Below, piece after piece: positions 41,131-49,276 of a DNA stretch of 64,000 nt (position 1 is the first letter of the stretch; each line of letters begins with the position of its first letter). The stretch comes from Novosphingobium sp. B1. Its GTDB lineage: Bacteria; Pseudomonadota; Alphaproteobacteria; Sphingomonadales; Sphingomonadaceae. The stretch is taken from positions 273,492-337,491 of the forward strand of contig NZ_FWXL01000006.1 of the NCBI RefSeq assembly GCF_900176395.1, in the 5' to 3' direction. A program made the translations under genes and the position numbers. The notes beneath the pieces are model-generated. The model searched no databases and was not told the DNA's origin. It worked only from the letters and a program-made list of their open reading frames with translations.

Positions 41131-41520
41131 CGACCGGGAACAAGCGGTTTCTTCGGGGTGGGCAAGGACTGTAACGACCCAGTCGGCAAGAAGGTCCGGC
41201 GAAGTGGGCTTTTGGAACTGAAGCGCAAAGCTGTGGCTTTCCGGCACGGCACCGGAATCGAGCCCCGAACACAGCGCGACCTTGCAGCCAGCGCCGTGGA
41301 GCACGCTTGCCAGGTTCAGCGTCAGGCCATCGGGCAATTGCAGATCGAGCAGGGCAACGTCGGGCATGCGCTGCGTGAGCACCCGATCGGCTGCCTCGAG
41401 CGTGGATGCGACTACAACCTGCAGTCCACGCTCGGCCAGTGCGTCCTCGATCGCCATCGCCACCAGCAGGCCGTCTTCGACAACCAGTACAAGTGGTGCA
41501 TCGGAATCATAGATGTCCAC
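41119..41520 (-). CDS. Receiver-only response regulator
   Basis: 133-aa single receiver domain with acidic pocket VVEDG and phospho-acceptor Asp59 (LLDLQLPDG); Lys in FQKPTS replaces the usual KPF spacing. No output domain. It lies upstream of phyR in the same direction and may feed or drain phosphoryl groups in the GSR phosphorelay. The 3' end contains the phyR promoter -35. Confidence 0.85.
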   Translation of the reverse strand: MDIYDSDAPLVLVVEDGLLVAMAIEDALAERGLQVVVASTLEAADRVLTQRMPDVALLDLQLPDGLTLNLASVLHGAGCKVALCSGLDSGAVPESHSFALQFQKPTSPDLLADWVVTVLAHPEETACSRSGTG

Positions 41521-41584
41521 GCAATTTCCTCGCAGGCCCCACGCCCGGCGGTTGCCGTCTAGGCTACAATCGCTGCGCCAACCC

Positions 41585-41596
41585 TGTCATATGACA
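41585..41596. promoter_or_regulatory. Palindrome between receiver gene and FNR-like gene
   Basis: TGTCATATGACA is a perfect 12-bp palindrome in the divergent intergenic region, 51 bases before the FNR-like gene. It could be an operator; no known consensus is matched exactly. Confidence 0.35.
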
Positions 41597-41646
41597 TAGC
41601 ACCTGCGCCGGGGTGCGTGCTTGATGGATCGACACGAGGGGAATAG

Positions 41647-42441
41647 ATGGCAAGGGACGATGACGCAGGCCAAGGGCGCAGTCTGGCTGACGCGCCGCAG
41701 GTCGTACTGAACGGGGGGCTTCGCTGTGCGAGTTGCCCGCTGGCGGACTGTGAGGGGCTGAAGCAGCCCGCACCAGAACTTCTGCAGTGGATCTCTGCGT
41801 TCCGTCAGGGCGAGGCGCGGTTCCTGCGGGGCGATCTGGTATTCTCGCAAGGAACGCGGCCAAGGCATCTCTACACCATCCTGTCTGGTGTGCTGATGCG
41901 TACGCGCCTGCTTGAAGACGGGCGGCGGCAGATCATCAATTTCATGTTTCCCGGCGACTTCATCGGTCTGCAGGCGGCGCTCGACGGTGAGATGACCCAT
42001 ACCGTGGAGGCGCTGACCGGCGCAGTGCTGTGCATGTTCAACCGCGAGCGCTTCTTCGATCTCGCCGCACAGCAACCGCAGCTTTCGTTCGACCTCACAT
42101 GGATGGCTGCACACGAGGAGGCTGCGCTCGAGGAACACATCGTCTCGCTCGGGCAACGCAATGCTCGCGAGCGCATGACTGCCCTTGCCGTGTTCCTCGT
42201 TCAGCGGGGCATGGAATCCGGCGTGGCCAGTGACGGCCTTTTGCCGTTGACCGTGACGCAGGGGCAGATCGCGGACATGCTCGGGCTTTCGCTGGTGCAT
42301 ACCAACCGCACGATCCAGGCGCTGCGCCGTATGGGACTGGTCGACTGGACGCTTACCGGCATCCGGGTTCCCGATCTGGAGGCTGCGAGAAGCTTCGCCA
42401 AGATCGACCAATCGCCAAATTCTTTGCGGCCCTATATATAA
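41647..42441 (+). CDS. Crp/Fnr-family regulator with FNR-like cysteines
   Basis: 264-aa regulator. The N-terminal CASCPLADC gives Cys27, Cys30 and Cys35, and Cys129 lies in GAVLCMF, 94 residues on. E. coli FNR uses Cys20/23/29 and Cys122 (93 residues on) for its oxygen-sensing [4Fe-4S] cluster. The cNMP-like barrel spans about 50-160 and the HTH about 195-235 (TQGQIADMLGLSLVHTNRTI). It is likely an oxygen or redox sensor, located between the GSR receiver genes and the sRNA. Confidence 0.87.
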   Translation: MARDDDAGQGRSLADAPQVVLNGGLRCASCPLADCEGLKQPAPELLQWISAFRQGEARFLRGDLVFSQGTRPRHLYTILSGVLMRTRLLEDGRRQIINFMFPGDFIGLQAALDGEMTHTVEALTGAVLCMFNRERFFDLAAQQPQLSFDLTWMAAHEEAALEEHIVSLGQRNARERMTALAVFLVQRGMESGVASDGLLPLTVTQGQIADMLGLSLVHTNRTIQALRRMGLVDWTLTGIRVPDLEAARSFAKIDQSPNSLRPYI

Positions 42442-42481
42442 GTATCTGAAAAAACAGAATTTAAAAAAGTTTTGTCGCTAG

Positions 42482-42506
42482 GGAACCGGTTCAGAAGACG
42501 CTCGTT
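42482..42506 (+). promoter_or_regulatory. EcfG promoter of the sRNA
   Basis: GGAAC (42482-42486), 16 bases, CGTT (42503-42506): exact consensus on the + strand, 41 bases past the FNR-like gene stop and pointing into a gene-free stretch that ends in a terminator. Confidence 0.8.
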
Positions 42507-42512
42507 TATAGC

Positions 42513-42602
42513 TTGTCACCGCCGAGACCCCCCCCTCCCGTCCAAGCGGCTGGTGATACGATCCCGAAAGGTCCCCGATGGAAACGTCGGGGACCTTTTT
42601 TT
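42513..42602 (+). ncRNA. Candidate GsrN-like stress sRNA
   Basis: About 90-nt transcript predicted between a perfect EcfG promoter and a strong terminator, with no plausible frame inside. The 5' half can fold as TCACCGCC (42516-42523) with GGCTGGTGA (42548-42556, one bulge), exposing a 24-base loop with an eight-C run (42528-42535). The 3' half is the terminator hairpin. Caulobacter GsrN, the sigT/EcfG-dependent sRNA, has the same plan: a C-rich exposed loop for mRNA pairing, then a terminator. GsrN genes are often near GSR regulators. The start site is inferred from promoter spacing. Confidence 0.7.
42567..42602 (+). terminator. Terminator of the sRNA
   Basis: AAAGGTCCCCGA and TCGGGGACCTTT form a perfect 12-bp stem with an eight-base loop and a run of seven T. 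It may also stop the convergent receiver-gene transcript. Confidence 0.93.
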
Positions 42603-42684
42603 GTCCGCGAACGGAGATCGGTGCCGTTCCGGCAGCACGCAGGCGAAGGCAGGCGTCCTGCAGAACAGGAGCGGATTGCTGCTG

Positions 42685-43137
42685 TCAGTTTCCGGAAAGG
42701 ACGTTGCGGATACGACCGAGAAGTCCTGGCTGACGCTCGCGATGAACCAGAGCAACCAGGTCCTGCGCGCGGAACGGCTTGGGCAGGACGTGCCCAAGGC
42801 TGGCGGCCGAGGGCGGTATAGTCGCTGGCGCGGCCGTCGTGAACAGGATGAGCGGTCGTGCTTCTGCGAGCTGGGTGGCAAGTTCTGCCAGAGCCCACCC
42901 GTCATCCCGGTCGGCCAGATGAACGTCGAGAATCATGATATCGGGCACACGCGCTTCGAGCTCGGCCATCGCCTGGGCAACGCTGGGCACGGTCAGCACA
43001 TTCCTGGCACCCGCTTCCTCAAGCGCTTCGGCGATATCCATCGCAACCAGCGCATCGTCTTCAACGACAAGGGCGCTCCCGAGTGACCGCAACTTGCGCA
43101 CTGCACCGGTCTTTGTCCGCTCAGGCTTTTCCGGCAC
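42685..43137 (-). CDS. Receiver-only response regulator under EcfG control
   Basis: 150-aa single-domain receiver: acidic pocket VVEDD (about 24-28), phospho-acceptor Asp71 (MILDVHLAD), LFTTAAP switch region and KPF lysine. A basic N-terminal tail (KPERTKTGAVRK) precedes it. The GTG start has AGGAG six bases upstream. Its perfect EcfG promoter makes it a GSR regulon member; similar receivers (SdrG, MrrA) act as phosphate carriers to PhyR. I do not see the exact FATGUY motif of that group. Confidence 0.87.
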   Translation of the reverse strand: MPEKPERTKTGAVRKLRSLGSALVVEDDALVAMDIAEALEEAGARNVLTVPSVAQAMAELEARVPDIMILDVHLADRDDGWALAELATQLAEARPLILFTTAAPATIPPSAASLGHVLPKPFRAQDLVALVHRERQPGLLGRIRNVLSGN

Positions 43138-43165
43138 TTGCAGCTCCTATCGTCAACCATGCGCA

Positions 43166-43191
43166 AACGGACAGACTTCGCAGCAGGTTCC
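43166..43191 (-). promoter_or_regulatory. EcfG promoter of the receiver gene
   Basis: On the minus strand GGAAC (43191-43187), 17 bases, CGTT (43169-43166): exact consensus. Transcription would start about 22 bases before the GTG at 43137. Confidence 0.8.
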
Positions 43192-43219
43192 CCTGCGGCT
43201 TCCCGGCAAGCCGCCGCGA

Positions 43220-44377
43220 CTAGAGCGGCTTTTCGTAGATCATGTATTCCTTGTTGACCTTGGAGCCGATGGCTTCGGCGATCGAGTTCATTCCCTGATT
43301 GTCTTCAAGGATCCAGCCGATCTCGCCGCGCGTCGCACCATAGCGGGTAACGGCATTGTGGCGGATGGTCTCGATCATCATGAAGGCAAGTTGGCTGGCC
43401 AGCCGTGACGATTGCAGCCGCTTGCGCACTCCCATCAGCGGGACCCGGACCGTGCCGACTTGCGGATTGCGAAGCCACAGGAGGAGCTTGGCCCAGTTGA
43501 ATGGCAGGAGCGAGCCACCCATCGGCTTCAGCACTTCGTTGAGATCGGGCAGGGTCATCATGAACGCCACCGGTTCGCCTTCATATTCGGCAATCCGGAT
43601 CAGGTCCTCGCGCACGATCGGCTTGAACTTCTTGCCGGCGTACTGGATTTCCTCGTCGGTGAAGGGGACGAAGCCCCAGTTGTCCGACCAGGCATCGTTG
43701 AGGATGTCGAGAATCAGTGCAGCTTCGCTTGCGAACTTTGACTTGTCGACATCGCGGATACGGATCTTTGCGTTCTTCTCACCCGACTGCACGATGCGCT
43801 GGATCAGGGGCGGGAACGGCTTCGTGATGTCGAGATCGTAGGTCAGCAGCCGCTTTGCCGGGACATAGCCGACGGCGTTGATATAGTCGTCATAGCGCTT
43901 GGGCTGATGACCCATCATCACGGTCGGGGGATGATCGAAGCCAGAGACGAGCTGGCCCGGTTCTTCCCAGATCGACATCGACAGGGGCGCAAGGCACCGG
44001 GTCATGCCCTGCTCGCGCAACCAGCTTTCTGCCTGCGCGATGAGCGCATGCGCCACTGTCTCGTCCTCGGCCTCGAGCAGGCCCCAATTGCCGGTGCCGT
44101 GCCCCATGCCCTGCTCAGCGTCCATCGCGATGGCGAGGCGGTCGATGTGTGCCGAGATGCGGCCGACCACTTTTCCGGCTACGCGGGCAAGAAAAAGCTG
44201 CACTTCGGCGTGGCCGAAGAACGGGTTCTTGCCCGGCGTGATCAGCTCTTCGGCTTCCATCCGCAGCGGTGGGACCCAGCTCGGATCGGCGCGATTGAGC
44301 CGGTAGACAATGTCGACGAAGGCCTTTCGGTCAGCCTTGCCGGAAACGGGAGTGATGATTACTTCGCCCTGAGCCAC
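43220..44377 (-). CDS. GNAT-like N-acyltransferase, possible ceramide synthase
   Basis: 385-aa protein of the large GNAT-like family recognisable by DPSWVPPLRMEAEELITPG and NPFFGHAEVQLFLA near the start and by a C-terminal acyltransferase half. It is often mis-annotated as a dATP pyrophosphohydrolase. A Caulobacter protein of this general type is the bacterial ceramide synthase. The GTG at 44377 follows AAAGGCAAG; an extension beyond is antisense to the desaturase. It is divergent from a membrane desaturase, which fits lipid work. The ceramide role is inference. Confidence 0.72.
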   Translation of the reverse strand: MAQGEVIITPVSGKADRKAFVDIVYRLNRADPSWVPPLRMEAEELITPGKNPFFGHAEVQLFLARVAGKVVGRISAHIDRLAIAMDAEQGMGHGTGNWGLLEAEDETVAHALIAQAESWLREQGMTRCLAPLSMSIWEEPGQLVSGFDHPPTVMMGHQPKRYDDYINAVGYVPAKRLLTYDLDITKPFPPLIQRIVQSGEKNAKIRIRDVDKSKFASEAALILDILNDAWSDNWGFVPFTDEEIQYAGKKFKPIVREDLIRIAEYEGEPVAFMMTLPDLNEVLKPMGGSLLPFNWAKLLLWLRNPQVGTVRVPLMGVRKRLQSSRLASQLAFMMIETIRHNAVTRYGATRGEIGWILEDNQGMNSIAEAIGSKVNKEYMIYEKPL

Positions 44378-44548
44378 GATCTTGCCTTTGTTTGCGGGTA
44401 AGCGGGTGTGCCGGCGAACTGCGGTTCGAAACGGCAAGTTGTCAAGCGTGAGGCGCGGTTGGGGTGCGCCTTGATAGTTAAGCCGTGGCACCCGGACCGG
44501 ACCAGACCGGCCGCAGGTGACCTTACGGGTCTTATTGGAATTTGCGGC

Positions 44549-45667
44549 ATGATTGCGTCTGATACACTTGATAACAATGTCGGCGAAGGCAAGCCGGGCG
44601 TGTCCGCTCCGCGGACAGCAGCGCCTGCGCTGCCACGCGGACTGGCCGGAACGCCTGACGACAAGGAGATGCTGCGCGCGGCGGTCGACCTGACGCGCGA
44701 CATCTCGGTTGCGCGACCGGCCATTTACTGGCCCGACATGATCGGTTCCGCGGCAATCGGCTATGGCTTGATGGCCGCTGCGATCCTTATCGAAAACCCT
44801 CTTGCGGCCGGAATTGCCGGCGTGCTCTCGGCGCTGGCGCTTTATCGTGCCCTGCTGTTCATCCATGAGCTGACGCATATCCACAAGAATGCGCTGCCTG
44901 GCTTTCGACTGGGCTGGAATCTGCTGGTCGGAATCCCGATGCTGACGCCATCGCTCATGTACGAAGGCGTGCACACGCTGCATCACGCGCGAACGCGCTA
45001 TGGCACCGTTGATGATCCAGAGTACCTGCCGCTGGCGCTGATGAAGCCTTGGTCTTTGCCGGTATTTGCGCTGGTCGCGTTGTTGCTACCGATCGGCCTG
45101 CTGATCCGCTCGGCTTTGCTTGTGCCACTGGGCGCTGTCATTCCGCCGCTGCGCAAGCTGGTGTGGGAGCGGGCCTCGGCGCTTTCGATCAATCCCGAAT
45201 TTCGCCGTCGTCCGCCCGAGGGCGAATTTGCGCGGCAGGTCTTCTGGCAGGAACTGGGCGCGTCGGCCTGGGCGCTGTTTCTGGTCTGGTGGAGCGCGAC
45301 GCATTCATGGCGACCGCTGCTGATCGGTCTGGCGATCGTGTCGGTCACCGCGCTACTCAACCAGATCCGTACGCTGGTTGCGCATCTGTGGGAGAACGAG
45401 GGCGAAGCGATGACTGTGACCGGGCAGTATCTCGATTCCGTCAACGTTCCTCCACCAGGACCGATAGCGGCGCTTTGGGCACCTGTGGGCTTGCGCTATC
45501 ACGCCCTGCATCACCTGCTGCCGTCGATGCCCTACCATTCGCTGGCCGAGGCGCACCGGCGCCTTGCCGCCCAGCTCGGTACGGCATCGACTTATCACAA
45601 GGCCAATTACAACGGATTGCTGCCGTTGGTGGGAAGGCTTGCGCGCAGCACCATGATGCCGCGCTGA
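44549..45667 (+). CDS. Membrane fatty acid desaturase/hydroxylase
   Basis: 372-aa diiron membrane enzyme. Three histidine boxes are visible: HELTHIH, HTLHHAR and HALHHLLP, with four or more transmembrane helices between. It desaturates or hydroxylates an acyl chain or sphingoid base. The ATG at 44549 follows GGAATTTGCGGC; a longer reading from 44408 adds non-homologous sequence. It is divergent from the GNAT-like acyltransferase. Confidence 0.87.
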   Translation: MIASDTLDNNVGEGKPGVSAPRTAAPALPRGLAGTPDDKEMLRAAVDLTRDISVARPAIYWPDMIGSAAIGYGLMAAAILIENPLAAGIAGVLSALALYRALLFIHELTHIHKNALPGFRLGWNLLVGIPMLTPSLMYEGVHTLHHARTRYGTVDDPEYLPLALMKPWSLPVFALVALLLPIGLLIRSALLVPLGAVIPPLRKLVWERASALSINPEFRRRPPEGEFARQVFWQELGASAWALFLVWWSATHSWRPLLIGLAIVSVTALLNQIRTLVAHLWENEGEAMTVTGQYLDSVNVPPPGPIAALWAPVGLRYHALHHLLPSMPYHSLAEAHRRLAAQLGTASTYHKANYNGLLPLVGRLARSTMMPR

Positions 45668-45688
45668 GATGCCGCCGCCGCGCTTCGC

Positions 45689-46197
45689 TCAGGCGGCGCG
45701 GCGGTTCCAGGGCATGTGCGCGAGCAGTCGGGCCATGCCGCACCATCCGTCACGCCTGCAAACGTCAGGCCTGCGCCGACAAAGCCGGCCAGAGCGATGA
45801 AGCCGGGGGCGACCGTCAGTGACAGGATGATCCCTGTCAGGACGAGCAGTCCGGCGGCAATCTGTACCTGCCGCATCATCTCGAGCGGAGCCTTGGAGTT
45901 CGTTCGAACCGGAAGCCCCGCTGCGCGCCACGCTTCGATGCCGCCTTCAAGCAGGTAGGCCGGACAGCCTGAGTTTTCGGCAAGCACCGCTGCATTGCCC
46001 GCCGTGCGCATGCCCGAGCGGCAGTGCCAGATCACCGGCGATTGTCCGGTCAGCGGCTGCAGCGAGGCCAGCGGCATGTTGCTTGCGCCGGGAATGCTCT
46101 GACGACGATGCTCGTCAGGGTCACGAATGTCGATAAGCCGGGCGCCATCATTGATAAGCACTTGGGTTTGGGCGGGCGTGATGGTGGGGAGCGTCAT
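45689..46197 (-). pseudogene. Rhodanese-DUF2892 protein gene with frameshift near the 3' end
   Basis: Sulfurtransferase gene: rhodanese domain about residues 5-100 (active-site loop HCRSGMRT) fused to a DUF2892 two-helix membrane tail. After GLTFAGVT the frame is lost around 45745-45752. The family ending CGMARLLAHMPWNR continues in another frame to a stop at 45689. As it stands the frame runs on to 45607 with a 40-residue unrelated tail, overlapping the desaturase. One missing G would explain it. It could be a real mutation, a sequencing error, or tolerated since the catalytic domain is intact. Confidence 0.8.
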
Positions 46198-46223
46198 AAC
46201 GCCCTATATTAGAAATCCATCAA

Positions 46224-46239
46224 ATTAGCAATATCTAAT
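46224..46239. promoter_or_regulatory. AT-rich palindrome upstream of the rhodanese gene
   Basis: ATTAG-CAATAT-CTAAT lies 27 bases before the rhodanese start in a strikingly AT-rich patch, with further ATTAG-like copies at 46208-46212. Position and composition fit an ArsR-type (BigR/SqrR-like) operator controlling sulfur genes; no such regulator is in the window. Confidence 0.4.
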
Positions 46240-46245
46240 TAAACA

Positions 46246-47346
46246 TCATTCCTCGGTGCGGATCAGGACGGTCTCGCCGATCAGGAAGAACAGGACAAAC
46301 GGTGCCCATGCCGCCAGGAACGGGGGGTAGGCACCGAAGTTGCCCATGGCGAGCGCTGCGTTGTCGAGGACGAAATAGGCAAAGCCCAGTGCCATGCCGA
46401 TGACGGCACGAATGAACAGCTGGCCCGAGCGGGCAAGGCCAAATGCGGCCACGGCGCCCAGCAAGGGCATCAGCAAAGCCGACAACGGACCCGAAAGTTT
46501 GTGCCACCACTTGCCTTCGAGTTCGGTTGTCCGGAAGCCCGCTTCACGGATTGCAGAGAGCGAGCCCTTGAGCTGCGTGAGGGATTCGGTGTCAGCGTCG
46601 ACCCGGCTGATGGTCACCTGCACGGGTTCAACAGACTTGGCATAGGTCTGGTCGCTGCCAACAGGGCTCTTGCGCGCGCTCTGCACGTCGAACATGACCG
46701 GGCCGCGAAACTTCCAGCCGGGATTGGCATAGGATGCTGCCGGGGAGGTCACGATCTCGGTCACCATCCCGGTCGGATCGCGGCGATACCACGCCACACC
46801 CTCCATGCGCATTTCAGGCCCCTCTCCGACAACGGATCGGGCGAACAGGATGTTGGGTCCATCCTGAAGCCAGACGTTGGTCTTGATCCCGGACTCGGTC
46901 GGGATCGGGCCGTACTTCACGTTCTGCCAAGCCTTGAGCGTTGCAGTCGATCGCGTGACGATCCGCTCGTTGAAGGCGAAGGTGACAGCCGAGGTCAAAC
47001 CGGCAACGAGGAAGAGCGGGGCCAGAACCTGATGAGCCGACAATCCGGCGGCTTTCATGGCGATGACCTCGCTGTTCTGGTTCAGCGTCATCAGCGTGAT
47101 GATCGTGGCGAGCAGGACGGAATAGGGCAGGAACCGGCTGACAAGCTGGGGCATGCGCAACGAAACGTAGGTAATCAGATCACCTTGCCCGTTGCCCGGA
47201 ACGGCCAGTACCTTGCCGCTCTCGCTGAGCAGATCGAGCATCTGCAGGACCAGCACCAGCATCAGCAGCACGGCAACGATCCGCACCGCGAACATCTTGG
47301 CGATGTAGGCGGCCAAGGTGCGCGAGGGGAAGAACTCAAGCTGCAT
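46246..47346 (-). CDS. lptG: LPS export permease LptG
   Basis: 366-aa inner-membrane permease of the LptB2FG lipopolysaccharide transporter. It has N-terminal helices, a large periplasmic beta-jellyroll and C-terminal helices (LSALLMPLLGAVAAFGLA, GMALGFAYFVLDN). The start at 47346 (MQLEFFPSRTLAAYIAK) overlaps the lptF 3' end by 11 bases. Confidence 0.93.
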   Translation of the reverse strand: MQLEFFPSRTLAAYIAKMFAVRIVAVLLMLVLVLQMLDLLSESGKVLAVPGNGQGDLITYVSLRMPQLVSRFLPYSVLLATIITLMTLNQNSEVIAMKAAGLSAHQVLAPLFLVAGLTSAVTFAFNERIVTRSTATLKAWQNVKYGPIPTESGIKTNVWLQDGPNILFARSVVGEGPEMRMEGVAWYRRDPTGMVTEIVTSPAASYANPGWKFRGPVMFDVQSARKSPVGSDQTYAKSVEPVQVTISRVDADTESLTQLKGSLSAIREAGFRTTELEGKWWHKLSGPLSALLMPLLGAVAAFGLARSGQLFIRAVIGMALGFAYFVLDNAALAMGNFGAYPPFLAAWAPFVLFFLIGETVLIRTEE

Positions 47347-48580
47347 GGACAGCATCCTGATCATCTGCAGGCGCAGGCTCGTCACGCAGGCGCTTGCGCT
47401 GGAAAAGCTTGCGCACGATGCGGGCAAGCTTGGCAAAGGCGGTTTCAAGCGCGCCGATCGGCTGGCCACCGGGCACGTAGGCGATGCGCCAGTACATCCA
47501 GACGATCAGCGCAGCGAACAGGACGAAAGGCCCCCACAGGGCCAGCACCGGGTCGATGCGGCCGAGACTGGCGACGTCCTGCCCATACTGGTTCACCTTG
47601 TGATAGGCGACGACCATCACGATCGACAGGAACACGCCCAGCGCCGATGTCGAACGCTTGGGCGGAACGGCCAGCGCAACGGCCAGCAGGGGCAGCAGGA
47701 ACATCATAACCACCTCGACAAGGCGATAGTTGAGGCTGGCCTTGGACTGGTTGCGGATGTCCTCTGAGTAGTTGCTGTTCCATCCGATCTTGAGCAATTC
47801 GGGCAGGAAGTACTCCTGGTCGGCATCACCGCGCTGGCGGAACTGTTCGATCTTGGGAAGGTCGATCGGCAGATCGTGACTGGCGAACGTGAGTACGCGC
47901 GGCGAGGCGATCTTCGGACCGTCCTGCACGATCTGTCCATCGGTAAGGCGCAGGATGATCGTGTCCGGGCTTTCGCGGTTGGCGAAAAAGCGCCCTTCGC
48001 GCGCCGAGATCACCATGACGTCGCCGTTCCCGGTCTGGATCCGGGCGAAGATGCCGCGCAGGTCACGCCCCTCGTCGCGGCTCGAATCGACACGCAGTGC
48101 GGTACGATCCTGGAGGGAGTTGAACTCCCCGACCTTGATGGATGCGCCGAGCGCGCCCGAGCGCAGTTCGAACTGCAGTTCCTCGTAATAATAGCGCGAG
48201 AGCGGCTGGATGTAGCTGACGATCAGCAGGTTGAGCGCACCCAGCGCCAAGGCGAACAGATACGGCACGCGCAGCAACCGGGTATAGGACAGGCCAACGG
48301 CGCGCATCACGTCAAGCTCGGAGCTCACCGCCAGCTTACGGAAGGCGAAGAGAATGCCGAGCATCAGGCCAAGCGGAATAGCCAGGCTGGCATATTCCGG
48401 TAGGAGGTTTGCCAGCATCTTGAAGACGACGCTGACAGGACCGCCCTCTGTCGCCACGAAGTCGAACAGCTTGAGCATCTTGTCGAGAATGAGCAGCGAC
48501 GCGGCAAGCACGAACACGGCAACCATCGGCACGAAGACGAGCCGGGCAATGTAGCGATCTGTGGCGGTAAGTAGTTTCAC
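47336..48580 (-). CDS. lptF: LPS export permease LptF
   Basis: 414-aa partner permease of LptG. The start MKLLTATDRYIARLVF and the DVMRAVGLSYTRLLRVPY coupling helix are typical. Co-transcribed with lptG. Confidence 0.93.
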   Translation of the reverse strand: MKLLTATDRYIARLVFVPMVAVFVLAASLLILDKMLKLFDFVATEGGPVSVVFKMLANLLPEYASLAIPLGLMLGILFAFRKLAVSSELDVMRAVGLSYTRLLRVPYLFALALGALNLLIVSYIQPLSRYYYEELQFELRSGALGASIKVGEFNSLQDRTALRVDSSRDEGRDLRGIFARIQTGNGDVMVISAREGRFFANRESPDTIILRLTDGQIVQDGPKIASPRVLTFASHDLPIDLPKIEQFRQRGDADQEYFLPELLKIGWNSNYSEDIRNQSKASLNYRLVEVVMMFLLPLLAVALAVPPKRSTSALGVFLSIVMVVAYHKVNQYGQDVASLGRIDPVLALWGPFVLFAALIVWMYWRIAYVPGGQPIGALETAFAKLARIVRKLFQRKRLRDEPAPADDQDAVHAA

Positions 48581-48805
48581 GGGGGTGCGCTACGCAATCT
48601 CTGGTTCCATTACGGATCTATATCGATCGGAGAACTTGTCCGACAGGCCGGGCTGGATAACCCCAAACGTTCAATCGGACTAGCGGTTGCAACGATTTCG
48701 GCAAAGCGAAAAGCATTGACTGGCTGCATATTAACGAAAGTTATAGAATGTCCTGTACTTTCTCTATATGCACCAGTGTCGCATGATATTTGGAGGCTCA
48801 TAAGC

Positions 48806-49252
48806 GTGTCCCACGAACAAATAGGTTCATCCTGGTGGACGGCGCATTCGCCTGATCAGGAATCGAGTCCCACGCGGCTTGAAGCGCTCGCCAACTGGTG
48901 TGAAGGCTTGGCGGCGACCGACCAACGCCTCGGGTTCGACAGGGTCTTGCGGGAAATGGCCGAATTCGACCGCTCGGAAGAGTCAGCCCTGAAGGACGCT
49001 GCGAGCCAGTGGATCACGCTGCTGTCGGACTCTGGCGCGTTCGAAAGCGCAGCCGTGGCAATGATACCGCGCGATGCCATCTTTACCGGTGGGCGGCTGA
49101 AGGACGGATCGTTCGTCGCGCAGGTCATTCTCGACGGTGGCGCGGGCGCGCACTCCCGCGAGGCGCAAAGCCTGCCGATGGCTTGGCTGGCCGCATTGCT
49201 GCGCGCACTTGCGCGTCAGGCGGCTGAAGGTCTTTCGTCCAGAACGCACTGA
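48806..49252 (+). CDS. Hypothetical 148-aa protein
   Basis: Cytoplasmic, acidic protein without signal peptide; no recognised family. The GTG at 48806 has GGAGG nine bases upstream; the in-frame reading from 48716 lacks a site. A terminator follows. The 225-base gap before it has TTGACT (48716-48721) with no convincing -10 at the right spacing. Confidence 0.6.
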   Translation: MSHEQIGSSWWTAHSPDQESSPTRLEALANWCEGLAATDQRLGFDRVLREMAEFDRSEESALKDAASQWITLLSDSGAFESAAVAMIPRDAIFTGGRLKDGSFVAQVILDGGAGAHSREAQSLPMAWLAALLRALARQAAEGLSSRTH

Positions 49253-49276
49253 TCGCGCGATCTTGATATGAAAAGA

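Noticed and set aside
41137..41160. Plus-strand EcfG promoter from the palindrome near phyR
   Set aside because: GGAAC is present but no CGTT lies 16-17 bases downstream.
45607..45688. Extra 40-residue C-terminus of the rhodanese
   Set aside because: It is read out of frame with the conserved DUF2892 ending and overlaps the desaturase gene.
48716..48746. Sigma-70 promoter before the 148-aa protein
   Set aside because: TTGACT is present but a good -10 is 19-20 bases away and the 17-base position is poor.
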